Below, one piece after another: positions 8,499-22,359 of a stretch of 64,000 nucleotides of DNA (the stretch's first letter is position 1; every line of letters begins with the position of its first letter). This DNA is from Clavelina lepadiformis (Eukaryota; Chordata; Ascidiacea; Aplousobranchia; Clavelinidae). Both the position numbers and the translations under genes were made by a program. The notes under the pieces were generated by a model. That model was not told the DNA's origin. It did not search any database and was given only the letters and a program-made list of their open reading frames with translations. Location: assembly GCF_947623445.1 (NCBI RefSeq), contig NC_135241.1:23314501-23378500 (forward strand). Reading direction: 5' to 3'.

Positions 8499-9807
8499 GG
8501 GGAAGGTGGGGTAAAGCCGACCAACTTGGTAAAGTGGCACACCCCTCTTATTTTCTTAATAAAGTTTTTTAAGCGCGCGGATACCACTAAGTTTAGTGAA
8601 GCATGACATAACGTGGTTGCACACGCCATTATTCGAGGTTACGTGGAAAAACAGGCAAGAAAAGGCACGGAATTCGTTTTTTGTACTCTCTGATCTATTG
8701 AAAGGTATGTCTTGTAACTTAGATTTTATTTTACAAACATAAGGTAGACGTTTGGTTGAATGGTAGAAAGAAGTTTTACTGAATCACGTACGCATTACAT
8801 AGGGGTGGGGGTAAAGTGGACCTATGATCCTGATCCTGATCCTGATCCTGATCCTGATCCTGATCCATATTGATCCTGTTCCAACCAACACCGAATCTTA
8901 CTCCGTTAATGTTAGTTCAACTAGCATTGACTTGTGTGATGGCAGAAATATTGGCTTAGATGCGCCTGGTCTTCCCGAGATGCCTGAATCGTTACCTGCA
9001 CAGCCAATAGATGTAGCCCAACCGGCCTCTCCTGAAGATGCAAATTTCAGTTTCACAATTATAAGTCCTGTTGAACTGCTTCCTATGCCGAAAGCAGCTC
9101 ACACTCGCCAAAAGAGGAAGTCTAAGACAGGTGCAACTGCTATTTTAACCAGTTCACCATACAAGAAGCAGTTGGCTGCAACGAATCGTAGTCAATCCGC
9201 GGTATCTGGCAACAGCAGTAAAATAAGTTCATCGAAAAAGCGTTCTATGAAGAAAGCTAAGGTTTCCAGGTCATCAATGCAGCAGAAGGACACAGTCGAT
9301 GAAAGTGATAACAACGTAGATGCAGAATGCTTTTACTGCAACGAAATGTATTGCAAATCATCCTAGAATGATGGGTGGATCCAGTGCTCCAAATGCATGC
9401 GATGGGCGCATGAAGCCTGCTCTGGGTGTAATGAAGAGGATGACAACATTATTTGTGAATTAAGTTTTTAAAAATTGATGGTGAACTGCGATTACTTTCA
9501 TAACTACTTCGCTTATGATGACAATTTGTAAATAAATTGATTGTGATGTGGAACAAATTGCCTTGTTTACTCAAAACTTACGGTGGTCCACTTTAGCCCA
9601 CATGTGTGGGGTAAAGTGGACTATTGGGGGTTCTTTTAAATCAAAAAAAAGTTATGTAAGAAAGCAAGCAATCAATAAAAGGGCACTTCAAAAATTAGCG
9701 AAATACCTTTGATTTAACTCTCAAAACAAAAAAGTCAAATGTTTTGGTGAAATCAGTGAATTGTAACGATTTAAGACTTAGGTGGTCCGCTTTACCCCAC
9801 CCTCCCC
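8499..9807 (+). mobile_element. pogo-like non-autonomous transposon, copy 2
   Basis: 1309 bp, 12 bp longer than the usual 1297 because the GATCCT tract has two extra hexamers. TA flanks at 8497-8498 and 9808-9809. Confidence 0.85.
8824..9366 (+). pseudogene. pogo-like transposase tail remnant, copy 2
   Basis: 180 codons, like copy 1 plus four residues (LILI) from two extra hexamers, and A43 changed to P at the matching site. Ends at the shared TAG inside the cysteine finger. Confidence 0.78.
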
Positions 9808-9853
9808 TACTTTCCATTGAAAAACCTATCCTTTTGAATTGGAACATGACCCC

Positions 9854-12800
9854 TTAAGGCGACAGACAAGCAATCTGTTTGGTTCTGCCCTCGAAGTTTC
9901 GAATTCTGTTCACAACGCTGGAAAAAAATGACGTTTTCATAAGTGTTTCGGGAAAAGTACGATTTTATCTATTTGCATTGAACATTAAGCCCCGTTTTTC
10001 GTGGCCGAGTGGTTAAGGCGACAGACTTGAAATCTGTTGGGATCTGCACGCGTAGGTTCGAATCCTGTCGACAACGCTGAAATAAAATTACAATTTATGA
10101 GTGATTCGTGAAAAGTGTCAATTTCAATATTTGCATTGAACATTAAGCACAGTTGTCGTGGCCGAGTGGTTAAGGCGACAGATTAGAAATCTGTTGGGCT
10201 CTGCCCGCGTAGGTTCGAATCCTGCCGACAACGCTGAAATAAATTACAATTTATGAGTGATTCGGGAAAAGTGCGAATTTATCTATTTTCATTTAACATT
10301 AAGTACAGTTGTCGTGGCCGAGTGGTTAAGGCGACAGACTTGAAATCTGTTGGGCTCTGCCCGCGTAGGTTCGAATCCTGCCGACAACGCTCAAATAAAA
10401 TTACGTTTTCATGAGTGATTCGAGAATAGTGCGATTATATCTATTTGCATTGAACATTAAGTACTGTTGTCGTGGCCGAGTGGTTAAGGCGACAGACTCG
10501 AAATCTGTTGGGCTCTGCCCGCGTAGGTTCGAATCCTGCCGACAACGCTGAAATAAAATTACAATTCATGAGTGATTCGAGAAAAGAGCGATTTTATCTA
10601 TTTGCATTTAACATTAAGTACAGTTGTCGTGGCCGAGTGGTTAAGGCGACAGACTTGAAATCTGTTGGGATCTGCACGCGTAGGTTCGAATCCTGCCGAC
10701 AACGCTGAAATAAAATTACAATTCATGAGTGATTCGAGAAAAGAGCGATTTTATCTATTTGCATTGAAAATTAAGCACAGTTGTCGTGGCCGAGTGGTTA
10801 AGGCGATAGACTAGAAATCTGTTGGGCTCTGCCCGCGTAGGTTCGAATCCTGCCGACAACGCTCAAATAAAATTACAATTTATGAGTGATTCGGGAAAAG
10901 TGCGATTTTATCTATTTGCATTGAACATTAAGCACAGTTGTCGTGGCCAAGTGGTTAAGGCGACAGACTCGAAATCTGTTGGGCTCTGCCCGCGTAGGTT
11001 CGAATCCTGCCGACAACGCTGAAATAAAATTACAATTCATGAGTGATTCGAGAAAAGAGCGATTTTATCTATTTGCATTGAACATTAAGCACAGTTGTCG
11101 TGGCCGAGTGGTTAAAGCGACAGACTAGAAATCTGTTATGCTCTGCCCGCGTAGGTTCGAATCCTGCCGACAACGCTCAAATAAAATTACAATTTATGAG
11201 TGATTCGAGAAAAGAGCGATTTTATCTATTTGCATTGAACATTAAGTACAGTTGTCGTGGCCGAGTAGTTAAGGTGACAAACTAGAAATCTGTTAGGCTC
11301 TGCCCGCGTAGGTTCGAATCCTGCCGACAACGCTGAAATAAATTACAATTTATGAGTGATTCGTGAATAGTGCGATTTTATCTATTTGCATTGAACATTA
11401 AGTACAGTTGTCGTGGCCGAGTGGTTAAGGCGACAGACTCGAAATTTGTTGGGCTCTGCCCGCGTAGGTTCGAATCCTGCCGACAACGCTCAAATAAAAT
11501 TACAATTTATGAGTGATTCGGGAAAAGTGCGATTTTCAGTATTTGCATTGAACATTAAGCAAAGTTGTCGTGGCCGAGTGGTTAAGGCGACAGACTTGAA
11601 ATCTGTTGGGCTCTGCCCGCGTAGCTTCGAATCCTGTCGACAACGCTGAAATAAAATTACGTTTTCATGAGTGATTCGAAAAAAGAGCGATTTTATCTAT
11701 TTGCATTGAACATTAAGTACAGTTGTCGTGGCCTAGTGGTTAAGGCGATAGACTAGAAATTTGTTGGGCTCTGCCCGCGTAGGTTCGAATCCTGCCGTAA
11801 ACGCTGAAATAAATTACAATTTATGAGTGATTCGTGAAAAGTGCAACTTTAACTATTTGCATTGAACATTAAGTACAGTTGTCGTGGCCGAGTGGTTAAG
11901 GCGACAGATTAGAAATCTGTTGGGCTCTGCCCGCGTAGGTTCGAATCCTGCCGACAACGCTGAAATAAATTACAATTTATGAGTGATTCGTGAATAGTGC
12001 GATTTTATCTATTTGCATTGAAAATTAAGCACAGTTGTCGTGGCCGAGTGGTTAAGGCGACAGATTAGAAATCTGTTGGGCTCTGCCCGCGTAGCTTCGA
12101 ATCCTGCCGACAACGCTCAAATAAAATTACAATTTATGAGTGATTCGGGAAAAGAGCGAATTTATCTATTTTCATTTAACATTAAGTACAGTTGTCGTGG
12201 CCGAGTGGTTAAGGCGACAGACTAGAAATCTGTTGGGCTCTGCCCGAGTAGGTTCGAATGCTGCCGACAAAGGTGAAATAAATTACAATTTAAGAGTGAT
12301 TCGTGAAAAGTGCAACTTTAACTATTTGCATTGAACATTAAGTACAGTTGTCGTGGCCGAGTGGTTAAGGCGACAGACTAGAAATCTGTTGGGCTCTGCC
12401 CGCGTAGGTTCGAATCCTGCCGACAACGCTGAAATAAATTACAATTTATGAGTGATTCGTGAATAGTGCGATTTTATCTATTTGCATTGAAAATTAAGCA
12501 CTGTTGTCGTGGCCGAGTGGTTAAGGCGACAGACTAGAAATCTGTTGGGCTCTGCCCGCGTAGGTTCGAATGCTGCCGACAACGCTCAAATAAATTACAA
12601 TTTATGAGTGATTCGTGAAAAGTGCAACTTTAACTATTTGCATTGAACATTAAGTACAGTTGTCGTGGCCGAGTGGTTAAGGCGACAGACTAGAAATCTG
12701 TTGGGCTCTGCCCGCGTAGGTTCGAATCCTGCCGACAACGCTGAAATAAATTACAATTTATGAGTGATTCGTGAATAGTGCGATTTTATCTATTTGCATT

Positions 12801-13932
12801 GAACATTAAGTAAAGTTGTCGTGGCCGAGTGGTTAAGGCGACAGATTAGAAATCTGTTGGGCTCTGCCCGCGTAGGTTCGAATCCTGCCGACAACGCTCA
12901 AATAAAATTACAATTTATGAGTGATTCGGGAAAAGTGCGAATTTATCTATTTGCATTTAACATTAAGTACAGTTGTCGTGGCCGAGTGGTTAAAGCGACA
13001 GACTCGAAATCTGTTGGGCTCTGCCCGCGTAGGTTCGAATCCTGCCGACAACGCTCAAATAAATTACAATTTATGAGTGATTCGTGAATAGTGCCACTTT
13101 AACTATTTGCATTGAACATTAAGTACAGTTGTCGTGGCCGAGTGGTTAAGGCGACAGACTAGAAATCTGTTGGGCTCCGCCCGCGTAGGTTCGAATCCTG
13201 CCGACAACGCTGAAATAAAATTACAATTTATGAGTGATTCGGGAAAAGTGCGATTTTATCTATTTGCATTGAACATTAAGTACAGTTGTCGTGACCGAGT
13301 GGTTAAGGCGACAGACTAGAAATCTGTTGGGCTCCGCCCGCGTAGGTTCGAATCCTGCCGACAACGCTCAAATAAATTACAATTTATGAGTGATTCGTGA
13401 ATAGTGCAACTATAACTATTTGCATTGAACATTAAGTACAGTTGTCGTGGCCGAGTGGTTAAGGCGACAGACTAGAAATCTGTTGGGCTCTGCCCGCGTA
13501 GGTTCGAATGCTGCCGACAACGCTGAAATAAATTACAATTTATGAGTGATTCGTGAATAGTGCGATTTTATCTATTTGCATTGAACATTAAGTACAGTTG
13601 TCGTGGCCGAGTGGTTAAGGCGACAGATTAGAAATCTGTTGGGCTCTGCCCGCGTAGGTTCGAATCCTGCCGACAACGCTCAAATAAAATTACAATTTAT
13701 GAGTGATTCGGGAAAAGTGCGATTTTATCTATTTGCATTGAACATTAAGCAAAGTTGTCGTGGCCGAGTGGTTAAGGCGACAGACTCGAAATCTGTTGGG
13801 CTCTGCCCGCGTAGGTTCGAATCCTGCCGACAACGCTCAAATAAAATTACAATTTATGAGTAATTCGGGAAAAGTGCGATTTTCACTGTTTGCATTGATC
13901 ATTAAGCACAATTGTCGTGGTCGAGTGGTTAA
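9854..13932 (+). repeat. tRNA-Ser block C (25 copies)
   Basis: 3' half, 25 full copies (first 9995, last 13754) and a 5' half at 13911-13932. By hand 16 AGA, 4 TGA, 5 CGA. The copy at 10466 has CGA and an intact D arm where the related blocks have the CCGACAGG lesion, and is followed by an extra TGA copy near 10623. The CGA copy at 11407 has a C-to-T change in the 3' anticodon stem (TTTGT). Confidence 0.92.
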
Positions 13933-14338
13933 GTGGTCACTTCCCAATAGAATGAAACTTTTGTACCGGCAAAACGGCGATTGTGACGTTTTCGCACTCA
14001 AAGCGTCATATTAAAAAAATTAAGAAATTTTCCCGTTCAATGTGCATGTGACGCCGATGTGGACTATTTTGTTAATATTTTGGCGATAGCCGGTTCCAGG
14101 TCTAGGCTTAGTTGTAAGTTTTGTGTGGGTTTGAATTTTTGGTATTTTGGAATATTTGTCTTAAAATTTTAAGATAAAAACTTGTTGTAAAGTTTAGGCA
14201 GTTGTCATAGAAAACTGGTTACATGGATTCTGTCTAAATTAAGACTGTAGGCAGTCAAAACCTAGGTCTCGCTGCAAGCCAAAATTCAGGATAAGTTTAT
14301 GATGTAGTTTTGCGATGGTAGCTTCTTGATTTAATGTA

Positions 14339-15635
14339 GGGGAAGGTGGGGTAAAGCCGACCAACTTGGTAAAGTGGCACACCCCTCTTATTTTCTTAAT
14401 AAAGTTTTTTAAGCGCGCGGATACCACTAAGTTTAGTGAAGCATGACATAACGTGGTTGCACACGCCATTATTCGAGGTTACGTGGAAAAACAGGCAAGA
14501 AAAGGCACGGAATTCGTTTTTTGTACTCTCTGATCTATTGAAAGGTATGTCTTGTAACTTAGATTTTATTTTACAAACATAAGGTAGACGTTTGGTTGAA
14601 TGGTAGAAAGAAGTTTTACTGAATCACGTACGCATTACATAGGGGTGGGGGTAAAGTGGACCTATGATCCTGATCCTGATCCTGATCCTGATCCATATTG
14701 ATCCTGTTCCAACCAACACCGAATCTTACTCCGTTAATGTTAGTTCAACTAGCATTGACTTGTGTGATGGCAGAAATATTGGCTTAGATGTGGCTGGTCT
14801 TCCCGAGATGCCTGAATCGTTACCTGCACAGCCAATAGATGTAGCCCAACCGGCCTCTCCTGAAGATGCAAATTTCAGTTTCACAATTATAAGTCCTGTT
14901 GAACTGCTTCCTATGCCGAAAGCAGCTCACACTCGCCAAAAGAGGAAGTCTAAGACAGGTGCAACTGCTATTTTAACCAGTTCACCATACAAGAAGCAGT
15001 TGGCTGCAACGAATCGTAGTCAATCCGCGGTATCTGGCAACAGCAGTAAAATAAGTTCATCGAAAAAGCGTTCTATGAAGAAAGCTAAGGTTTCCAGGTC
15101 ATCAATGCAGCAGAAGGACACAGTCGATGAAAGTGATAACAACGTAGATGCAGAATGCTTTTACTGCAACGAAATGTATTGCAAATCATCCTAGAATGAT
15201 GGGTGGATCCAGTGCTCCAAATGCATGCGATGGGCGCATGAAGCCTGCTCTGGGTGTAATGAAGAGGATGACAACATTATTTGTGAATTAAGTTTTTAAA
15301 AATTGATGGTGAACTGCGATTACTTTCATAACTACTTCGCTTATGATGACAATTTGTAAATAAATTGATTGTGATGTGGAACAAATTGCCTTGTTTACTC
15401 AAAACTTACGGTGGTCCACTTTAGCCCACATGTGTGGGGTAAAGTGGACTATTGGGGGTTCTTTTAAATCAAAAAAAAGTTATGTAAGAAAGCAAGCAAT
15501 CAATAAAAGGGCACTTCAAAAATTAGCGAAATACCTTTGATTTAACTCTCAAAACAAAAAAGTCAAATGTTTTGGTGAAATCAGTGAATTGTAACGATTT
15601 AAGACTTAGGTGGTCCGCTTTACCCCACCCTCCCC
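14339..15635 (+). mobile_element. pogo-like non-autonomous transposon, copy 3
   Basis: 1297 bp, TA flanks, same inner architecture. Nearly identical to copy 4. Confidence 0.85.
14664..15194 (+). pseudogene. pogo-like transposase tail remnant, copy 3
   Basis: 176 codons. Differs from the majority by A43 to V (LDVAGL). Same TAG. Confidence 0.78.
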
Positions 15636-15681
15636 TACTTTCCATTGAAAAACCTATCCTTTTGAATTGGAACATGACCCC

Positions 15682-17723
15682 TTAAGGCGACAGACTAGCA
15701 ATCTGTTTGGTTCTGCCCTCGAAGTTTCGAATTCTGTTCACAACGCTGGAAAAAAATGACGTTTTCATAAGTGTTTCGGGAAAAGTACGATTTTATCTAT
15801 TTGCATTGAACATTAAGCCCCGTTTTTCGTGGCCGAGTGGTTAAGGCGACAGACTTGAAATCTGTTGGGATCTGCACGCGTAGGTTCGAATCCTGCCGAC
15901 AACGCTGAAATAAATTACAATTTATGAGTGATTCGGGAAAAGTGCGAATTTATCTATTTTCATTTAACATTAAGTACAGTTGTCGTGGCCGAGTGGTTAA
16001 GGCGACAGACTTGAAATCTGTTGGGCTCTGCCCGCGTAGGTTCGAATCCTGCCGACAACGCTCAAATAAAATTACGTTTTCATGAGTGATTCGAGAATAG
16101 TGCGATTATATCTATTTGCATTGAACATTAAGTACTGTTGTCGTGGCCGACAGGTTAAGGCGACAGACGAGAAATCTGTTGGGCTCTGCCCGCGTAGGTT
16201 CGAATCCTGCCGACAACGCTGAAATAAATTACAATTTATGAGTGATTCGTGAAAAGTGCCACTTTAACTATTTGCATTGAACATTAAGTACAGTTGTCGT
16301 GGCCGAGTGGTTAAGGCGACAGACTTGAAATCTGTTGGGCTCTGCCCGCGTAGGTTCGAATCCTGCCGACAACGCTCAAATAAAATTACAATTTATGAGT
16401 GATTCGGGAAAAGTGCGATTTTATCTATTTGCATTGAACATTAAGCACAGTTGTCGTGGCCAAGTGGTTAAGGCGACAGACTCGAAATCTGTTGGGCTCT
16501 GCCCGCGTAGGTTCGAATCCTGCCGACAACGCTGAAATAAATTACAATTTATGAGTGATTCGTGAATAGTGCAACTTTAACTATTTGCATTGAACATTAA
16601 GTACAGTTTTTCGTGGCCGAGTGGTTAAGGCGACAGACTTGAAATCTGTTGGGCTCTGCCCGCGTAGGTTCGAATCCTGCCGACAACGCTGAAATAAATT
16701 ACAATTTATGAGTGATTCGTGAATAGTGCGATTTTATCTATTTGCATTGAACATTAAGTACAGTTGTCGTGGCCGAGTGGTTAAGGCGACAGACTAGAAA
16801 TCTGTTGGGCTCTTCTCGCGTAGGTTCGAATCCTGCCGACAACGCTCAAATAAAATTACAATTTATGAGTGATTCGGGAAAAGTGCGATTTTCACTATTT
16901 GCATTGAACATTAAGCAAAGTTGTCGTGGCCGAGTGGTTAAGGCGACAGAGTAGAAATCTGTTGGGCTCTGCCCGCGTAGGTTCGAATGCTGCCGACAAC
17001 GCTGAAATAAATTACAATTTATGAGTGATTCGTGAAAAGTGCAACTTTAACTATTTGCATTGAACATTAAGTACAGTTGTCGTGGCCGAGTGGTTAAGGC
17101 GACAGACTAGAAATCTGTTGGGCTCTGCCCGCGTAGCTTCGAATCCTGCCGACAACGCTCAAATAAATTACAATTTATGAGTGATTCGTGAACAGTGCGA
17201 TTTTATCTATTTGCATTTAACATTAAGTACAGTTGTCGTGGCCGAGTGGTTAAGGCGACAGATTAGAAATCTGTTGGGCTCTGCCCGCGTAGGTTCGAAT
17301 CCTGCCGACAACGCTCAAATAAATTACAATTTATGAGTGATTCGTGAATAGTGCGATTTTATCTATTTGCATTGAACATTAAGTACAATTGTCGTGGCCG
17401 AGTGGTTAAGGCGACAGACTAGAAATCTGTTGGGCTCTGCCCGCGTAGGTTCGAATCCTGCCGACAACGTTCAAATAAAATTACAATTTATGAGTGATTC
17501 GGGAAAAGTGCGATTTTATCTATTTGCATTGAACATTAAGCAAAGTTGTCGTGGCCGAGTGGTTAAGGCGACAGACTCGAAATCTGTTGGGCTCTGCCCG
17601 CGTAGGTTCGAATCCTGCCGACAACGCTCAAATAAAATTACAATTTATGAGTAATTCGGGAAAAGTGCGATTTTCACTGTTTGCATTGATCATTAAGCAC
17701 AATTGTCGTGGTCGAGTGGTTAA
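15682..17723 (+). repeat. tRNA-Ser block D (12 copies)
   Basis: 3' half, 12 full copies (first 15823, last 17545) and a 5' half at 17702-17723. Anticodon order: TGA, TGA, AGA, TGA, CGA, TGA, AGA x5, CGA. The third copy has both the CCGACAGG D-arm lesion and a loop of CGAGAAA, losing the universal T33. The sixth copy has the TTTTTCG acceptor strand. Compared with block B the second unit is missing, a one-unit deletion. Confidence 0.92.
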
Positions 17724-18129
17724 GTGGTCACTTCCCAATAGAATGAAACTTTTGTACCGGCAAAACGGCGATTGTGACGTTTTCGCACTCAAAGCGTCAT
17801 ATTAAAAAAATTAAGAAATTTTCCCGTTCAATGTGCATGTGACGCCGATGTGGACTATTTTGTTAATATTTTGGCGATAGCCGGTTCCAGGTCTAGGCTT
17901 AGTTGTAAGTTTTGTGTGGGTTTGAATTTTTGGTATTTTGGAATATTTGTCTTAAAATTTTAAGATAAAAACTTGTTGTAAAGTTTAGGCAGTTGTCATA
18001 GAAAACTGGTTACATGGATTCTGTCTAAATTAAGACTGTAGGCAGTCAAAACCTAGGTCTCGCTGCAAGCCAAAATTCAGGATAAGTTTATGATGTAGTT
18101 TTGCGATGGTAGCTTCTTGATTTAATGTA

Positions 18130-19426
18130 GGGGAAGGTGGGGTAAAGCCGACCAACTTGGTAAAGTGGCACACCCCTCTTATTTTCTTAATAAAGTTTTT
18201 TAAGCGCGCGGATACCACTAAGTTTAGTGAAGCATGACATAACGTGGTTGCACACGCCATTATTCGAGGTTACGTGGAAAAACAGGCAAGAAAAGGCACG
18301 GAATTCGTTTTTTGTACTCTCTGATCTATTGAAAGGTATGTCTTGTAACTTAGATTTTATTTTACAAACATAAGGTAGACGTTTGGTTGAATGGTAGAAA
18401 GAAGTTTTACTGAATCACGTACGCATTACATAGGGGTGGGGGTAAAGTGGACCTATGATCCTGATCCTGATCCTGATCCTGATCCATATTGATCCTGTTC
18501 CAACCAACACCGAATCTTACTCCGTTAATGTTAGTTCAACTAGCATTGACTTGTGTGATGGCAGAAATATTGGCTTAGATGCGGCTGGTCTTCCCGAGAT
18601 GCCTGAATCGTTACCTGCACAGCCAATAGATGTAGCCCAACCGGCTTCTCCTGAAGATGCAAATTTCAGTTTCACAATTATAAGTCCTGTTGAACTGCTT
18701 CCTATGCCGAAAGCAGCTCACACTCGCCAAAAGAGGAAGTCTAAGACAGGTGCAACTGCTATTTTAACCAGTTCACCATACAAGAAGCAGTTGGCTGCAA
18801 CGAATCGTAGTCAATCCGCGGTATCTGGCAACAGCAGTAAAATAAGTTCATCGAAAAAGCGTTCTATGAAGAAAGCTAAGGTTTCCAGGTCATCAATGCA
18901 GCAGAAGGACACAGTCGATGAAAGTGATAACAACGTAGATGCAGAATGCTTTTACTGCAACGAAATGTATTGCAAATCATCCTAGAATGATGGGTGGATC
19001 CAGTGCTCCAAATGCATGCGATGGGCGCATGAAGCCTGCTCTGGGTGTAATGAAGAGGATGACAACATTATTTGTGAATTAAGTTTTTAAAAATTGATGG
19101 TGAACTGCGATTACTTTCATAACTACTTCGCTTATGATGACAATTTGTAAATAAATTGATTGTGATGTGGAACAAATTGCCTTGTTTACTCAAAACTTAC
19201 GGTGGTCCACTTTAGCCCACATGTGTGGGGTAAAGTGGACTATTGGGGGTTCTTTTAAATCAAAAAAAAGTTATGTAAGAAAGCAAGCAATCAATAAAAG
19301 GGCACTTCAAAAATTAGCGAAATACCTTTGATTTAACTCTCAAAACAAAAAAGTCAAATGTTTTGGTGAAATCAGTGAATTGTAACGATTTAAGACTTAG
19401 GTGGTCCGCTTTACCCCACCCTCCCC
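18130..19426 (+). mobile_element. pogo-like non-autonomous transposon, copy 4
   Basis: 1297 bp, TA flanks, same architecture as copy 3. Confidence 0.85.
18455..18985 (+). pseudogene. pogo-like transposase tail remnant, copy 4
   Basis: 176 codons with the majority protein sequence and one silent change (ccggcttct). Same TAG. Confidence 0.78.
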
Positions 19427-22277
19427 TACTTTCCATTGAAAAACCTATCCTTTTGAATTGGAACATGACCCCTTAAGGCGACAGACTAGCAATCTGTTTG
19501 GCTCTGCCCTCGAAGTTTCGAATTCTGTTCACAACGCTGGAAAAAAATGACGTTTTCATAAGTGTTTCGGGAAAAGTGCGATTTTATCTATTTGCATTGA
19601 ACATTAAGCCCCGTTTTTCGTGGCCGAGTGGTTAAGGCGACAGACTTGAAATCTGTTGGGATCTGCACGCGTAGGTTCGAATCCTGTCGACAACGCTGAA
19701 ATAAAATTACAATTTATGAGTGATTCGTGAAAAGTGTCAATTTCAATATTTGCATTGAACATTAAGCACAGTTGTCGTGGCCGAGTGGTTAAGGCGACAG
19801 ATTAGAAATCTGTTGGGCTCTGCCCGCGTAGGTTCGAATCCTGCCGACAACGCTGAAATAAATTACAATTTATGAGTGATTCGGGAAAAGTGCGAATTTA
19901 TCTATTTTCATTTAACATTAAGTACAGTTGTCGTGGCCGAGTGGTTAAGGCGACAGACTTGAAATCTGTTGGGCTCTGCCCGCGTAGGTTCGAATGCTGC
20001 CGACAACGCTCAACTAAAATTACGTTTTCATGAGTGATTCGAGAATAGTGCGATTATATCTATTTGCATTGAACATTAAGTACTGTTGTCGTGGCCGACA
20101 GGTTAAGGCGACAGACGAGAAATCTGTTGGGCTCTGCCCGCGTAGGTTCGAATCCTGCCGACAACGCTGAAATAAATTACAATTTATGAGTGATTCGTGA
20201 AAAGTGCCACTTTAACTATTTGCATTGAACATTAAGTACAGTTGTCGTGGCCGAGTGGTTAAGGCGACAGACTAGAAATCTGTTGGGCTCTGCCCGCGTA
20301 GGTTCGAATCCTGCCGACAACGCTCAAATAAAATTACAATTTATGAGTGATTCGGGAAAAGTGCGATTTTATCTATTTGCATTGAACATTAAGCACAGTT
20401 GTCGTGGCCAAGTGGTTAAGGCGACAGACTCGAAATCTGTTGGGCTCTGCCCGCGTAGGTTCGAATCCTGCCGACAACGCTCAAATAAAATTACAATTCA
20501 TGAGTGATTCGAGAAAAGAGCGATTTTATCTGTTTGCATTGAACATTAAGCACAGTTGTCGTGGCCGAGTGGTTAAAGCGACAGACTAGAAATCTGTTAT
20601 GCTCTGCCCGCGTAGGTTCGAATCCTGCCGACAACGCTCAAATAAAATTACAATTTATGAGTGATTCGAGAAAAGAACGATTTTATCTATTTGCATTGAA
20701 CATTAAGTACAGTTGTCGTGGCCGAGTAGTTAAGGTGACAAACTAGAAATCTGTTAGGCTCTGCCCGCGTAGGTTCGAATCCTGCCGACAACGCTGAAAT
20801 AAATTACAATTTATGAGTGATTCGTGAATAGTGCGATTTTATCTATTTGCATTGAACATTAAGTACAGTTGTCGTGGCCGAGTGGTTAAGGCGACAGACT
20901 AGAAATTTGTTGGGCTCTGCCCGCGTAGGTTCGAATCCTGCCGACAACGCTCAAATAAAATTACAATTTATGAGTGATTCGGGAAAAGTGCGATTTTCAG
21001 TATTTGCATTGAACATTAAGCAAAGTTGTCGTGGCCGAGTGGTTAAGGCGACAGACTTGAAATCTGTTGGGCTCTGCCCGCGTAGCTTCGAATCCTGTCG
21101 ACAACGCTGAAATAAAATTACGTTTTCATGAGTGATTCGAAAAAAGAGCGATTTTATCTATTTGCATTGAACATTAAGTACAGTTGTCGTGGCCTAGTGG
21201 TTAAGGCGATAGACTAGAAATTTGTTGGGCACTGCCCGCGTAGGTTCGAATCCTGCCGTAAACGCTGAAATAAATTACAATTTATGAGTGATTCGTGAAA
21301 AGTGCAACTTTAACTATTTGCATTGAACATTAAGTACAGTTGTCGTGGCCGAGTGGTTAAGGCGACAGACTAGAAATCTGTTGGGCTCCGCCCGCGTAGG
21401 TTCGAATCCTGCCGACAACGCTGAAATAAATTACAATTTATGAGTGATTCGTGAATAGTGCAACTTTAACTATTTGCATTGAACATTAAGTACAGTTTTT
21501 CGTGGCCGAGTGGTTAAGGCGACAGACTTGAAATCTGTTGGGCTCTGCCCGCGTAGGTTCGAATCCTGCCGACAACGCTGAAATAAATTACAATTTATGA
21601 GTGATTCGTGAATAGTGCGATTTTATCTATTTGCATTGAACATTAAGTACAGTTGTCGTGGCCGAGTGGTTAAGGCGACAGACTAGAAATCTGTTGGGCT
21701 CTGCCCGCGTAGGTTCGAATCCTGTCGACAACGCTGAAATAAATTACAATTTATGAGTGATTCGGGAAAAGTGCGAATTTATCTATTTGCATTTAACATT
21801 AAGTACAGTTGTCGTGGCCGAGTGGTTAAAGCGACAGACTAGAAATCTGTTGGGCTCCGCCCGCGTAGGTTCGAATCCGGCCGACAACGCTGAAATAAAT
21901 TACAATTTATGAGTGATTCGTGAATAGTGCAACTTTAACTATTTGCATTGAACATTAAGTACAGTTTTTCGTGGCCGAGTGGTTAAGGCGACCGACTTGA
22001 AATCTGTTGGGCTCTGCCCGCGTAGGTTCGAATCCTGCCGACAACGCTGAAATAAATTACAATTTATGAGTGATTCGTGAATAGTGCGATTTTATCTATT
22101 TGCATTGAACATTAAGTACAGTTGTCGTGGCCGAGTGGTTAAGGCGACAGACTAGAAATCTGTTGGGCTCTTCTCGCGTAGGTTCGAATCCTGCCGACAA
22201 CGCCCAAATAAAATTACAATTTATGAGTGATTCGGGAAAAGTGCGATTTTCACTATTTGCATTGAACATTAAGCAAA

Positions 22278-22359
22278 GTTGTCGTGGCCGAGTGGTTAAG
22301 GCGACAGAGTAGTAATCTGTTGGGCTCTGCCCGCGTAGGTTCGAATGCTGCCGACAACG
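22278..22359 (+). tRNA. tRNA-Ser body with anticodon AGT (copy 1 of 2)
   Basis: Loop GTAGTAA places AGT (threonine ACT codon) in a serine tRNA body with long variable arm and G73. Base 32 is G instead of C, and box B ends ATGC, costing one T-stem pair. A related copy near 16919 has GTAGAAA, so the loop gained G32 first and then the change at 36. SerRS does not read the anticodon, so if expressed this tRNA could put serine at threonine codons. It may equally be dead. Confidence 0.75.

Larger units (their letters stand above)
8086..9853 (+). mobile_element. TTAA-flanked element, copy 2
   Basis: Same nested structure as copy 1, in the same D-loop TTAA. It belongs to the interior variant group (ggaacatgac at the right end, gacgttttcg on the left arm) and has private small differences. 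Confidence 0.75.
13933..15681 (+). mobile_element. TTAA-flanked element, copy 3
   Basis: 1749 bp, interior variant group, same tRNA break as the others. Confidence 0.75.
17724..19472 (+). mobile_element. TTAA-flanked element, copy 4
   Basis: 1749 bp, interior variant group. Confidence 0.75.
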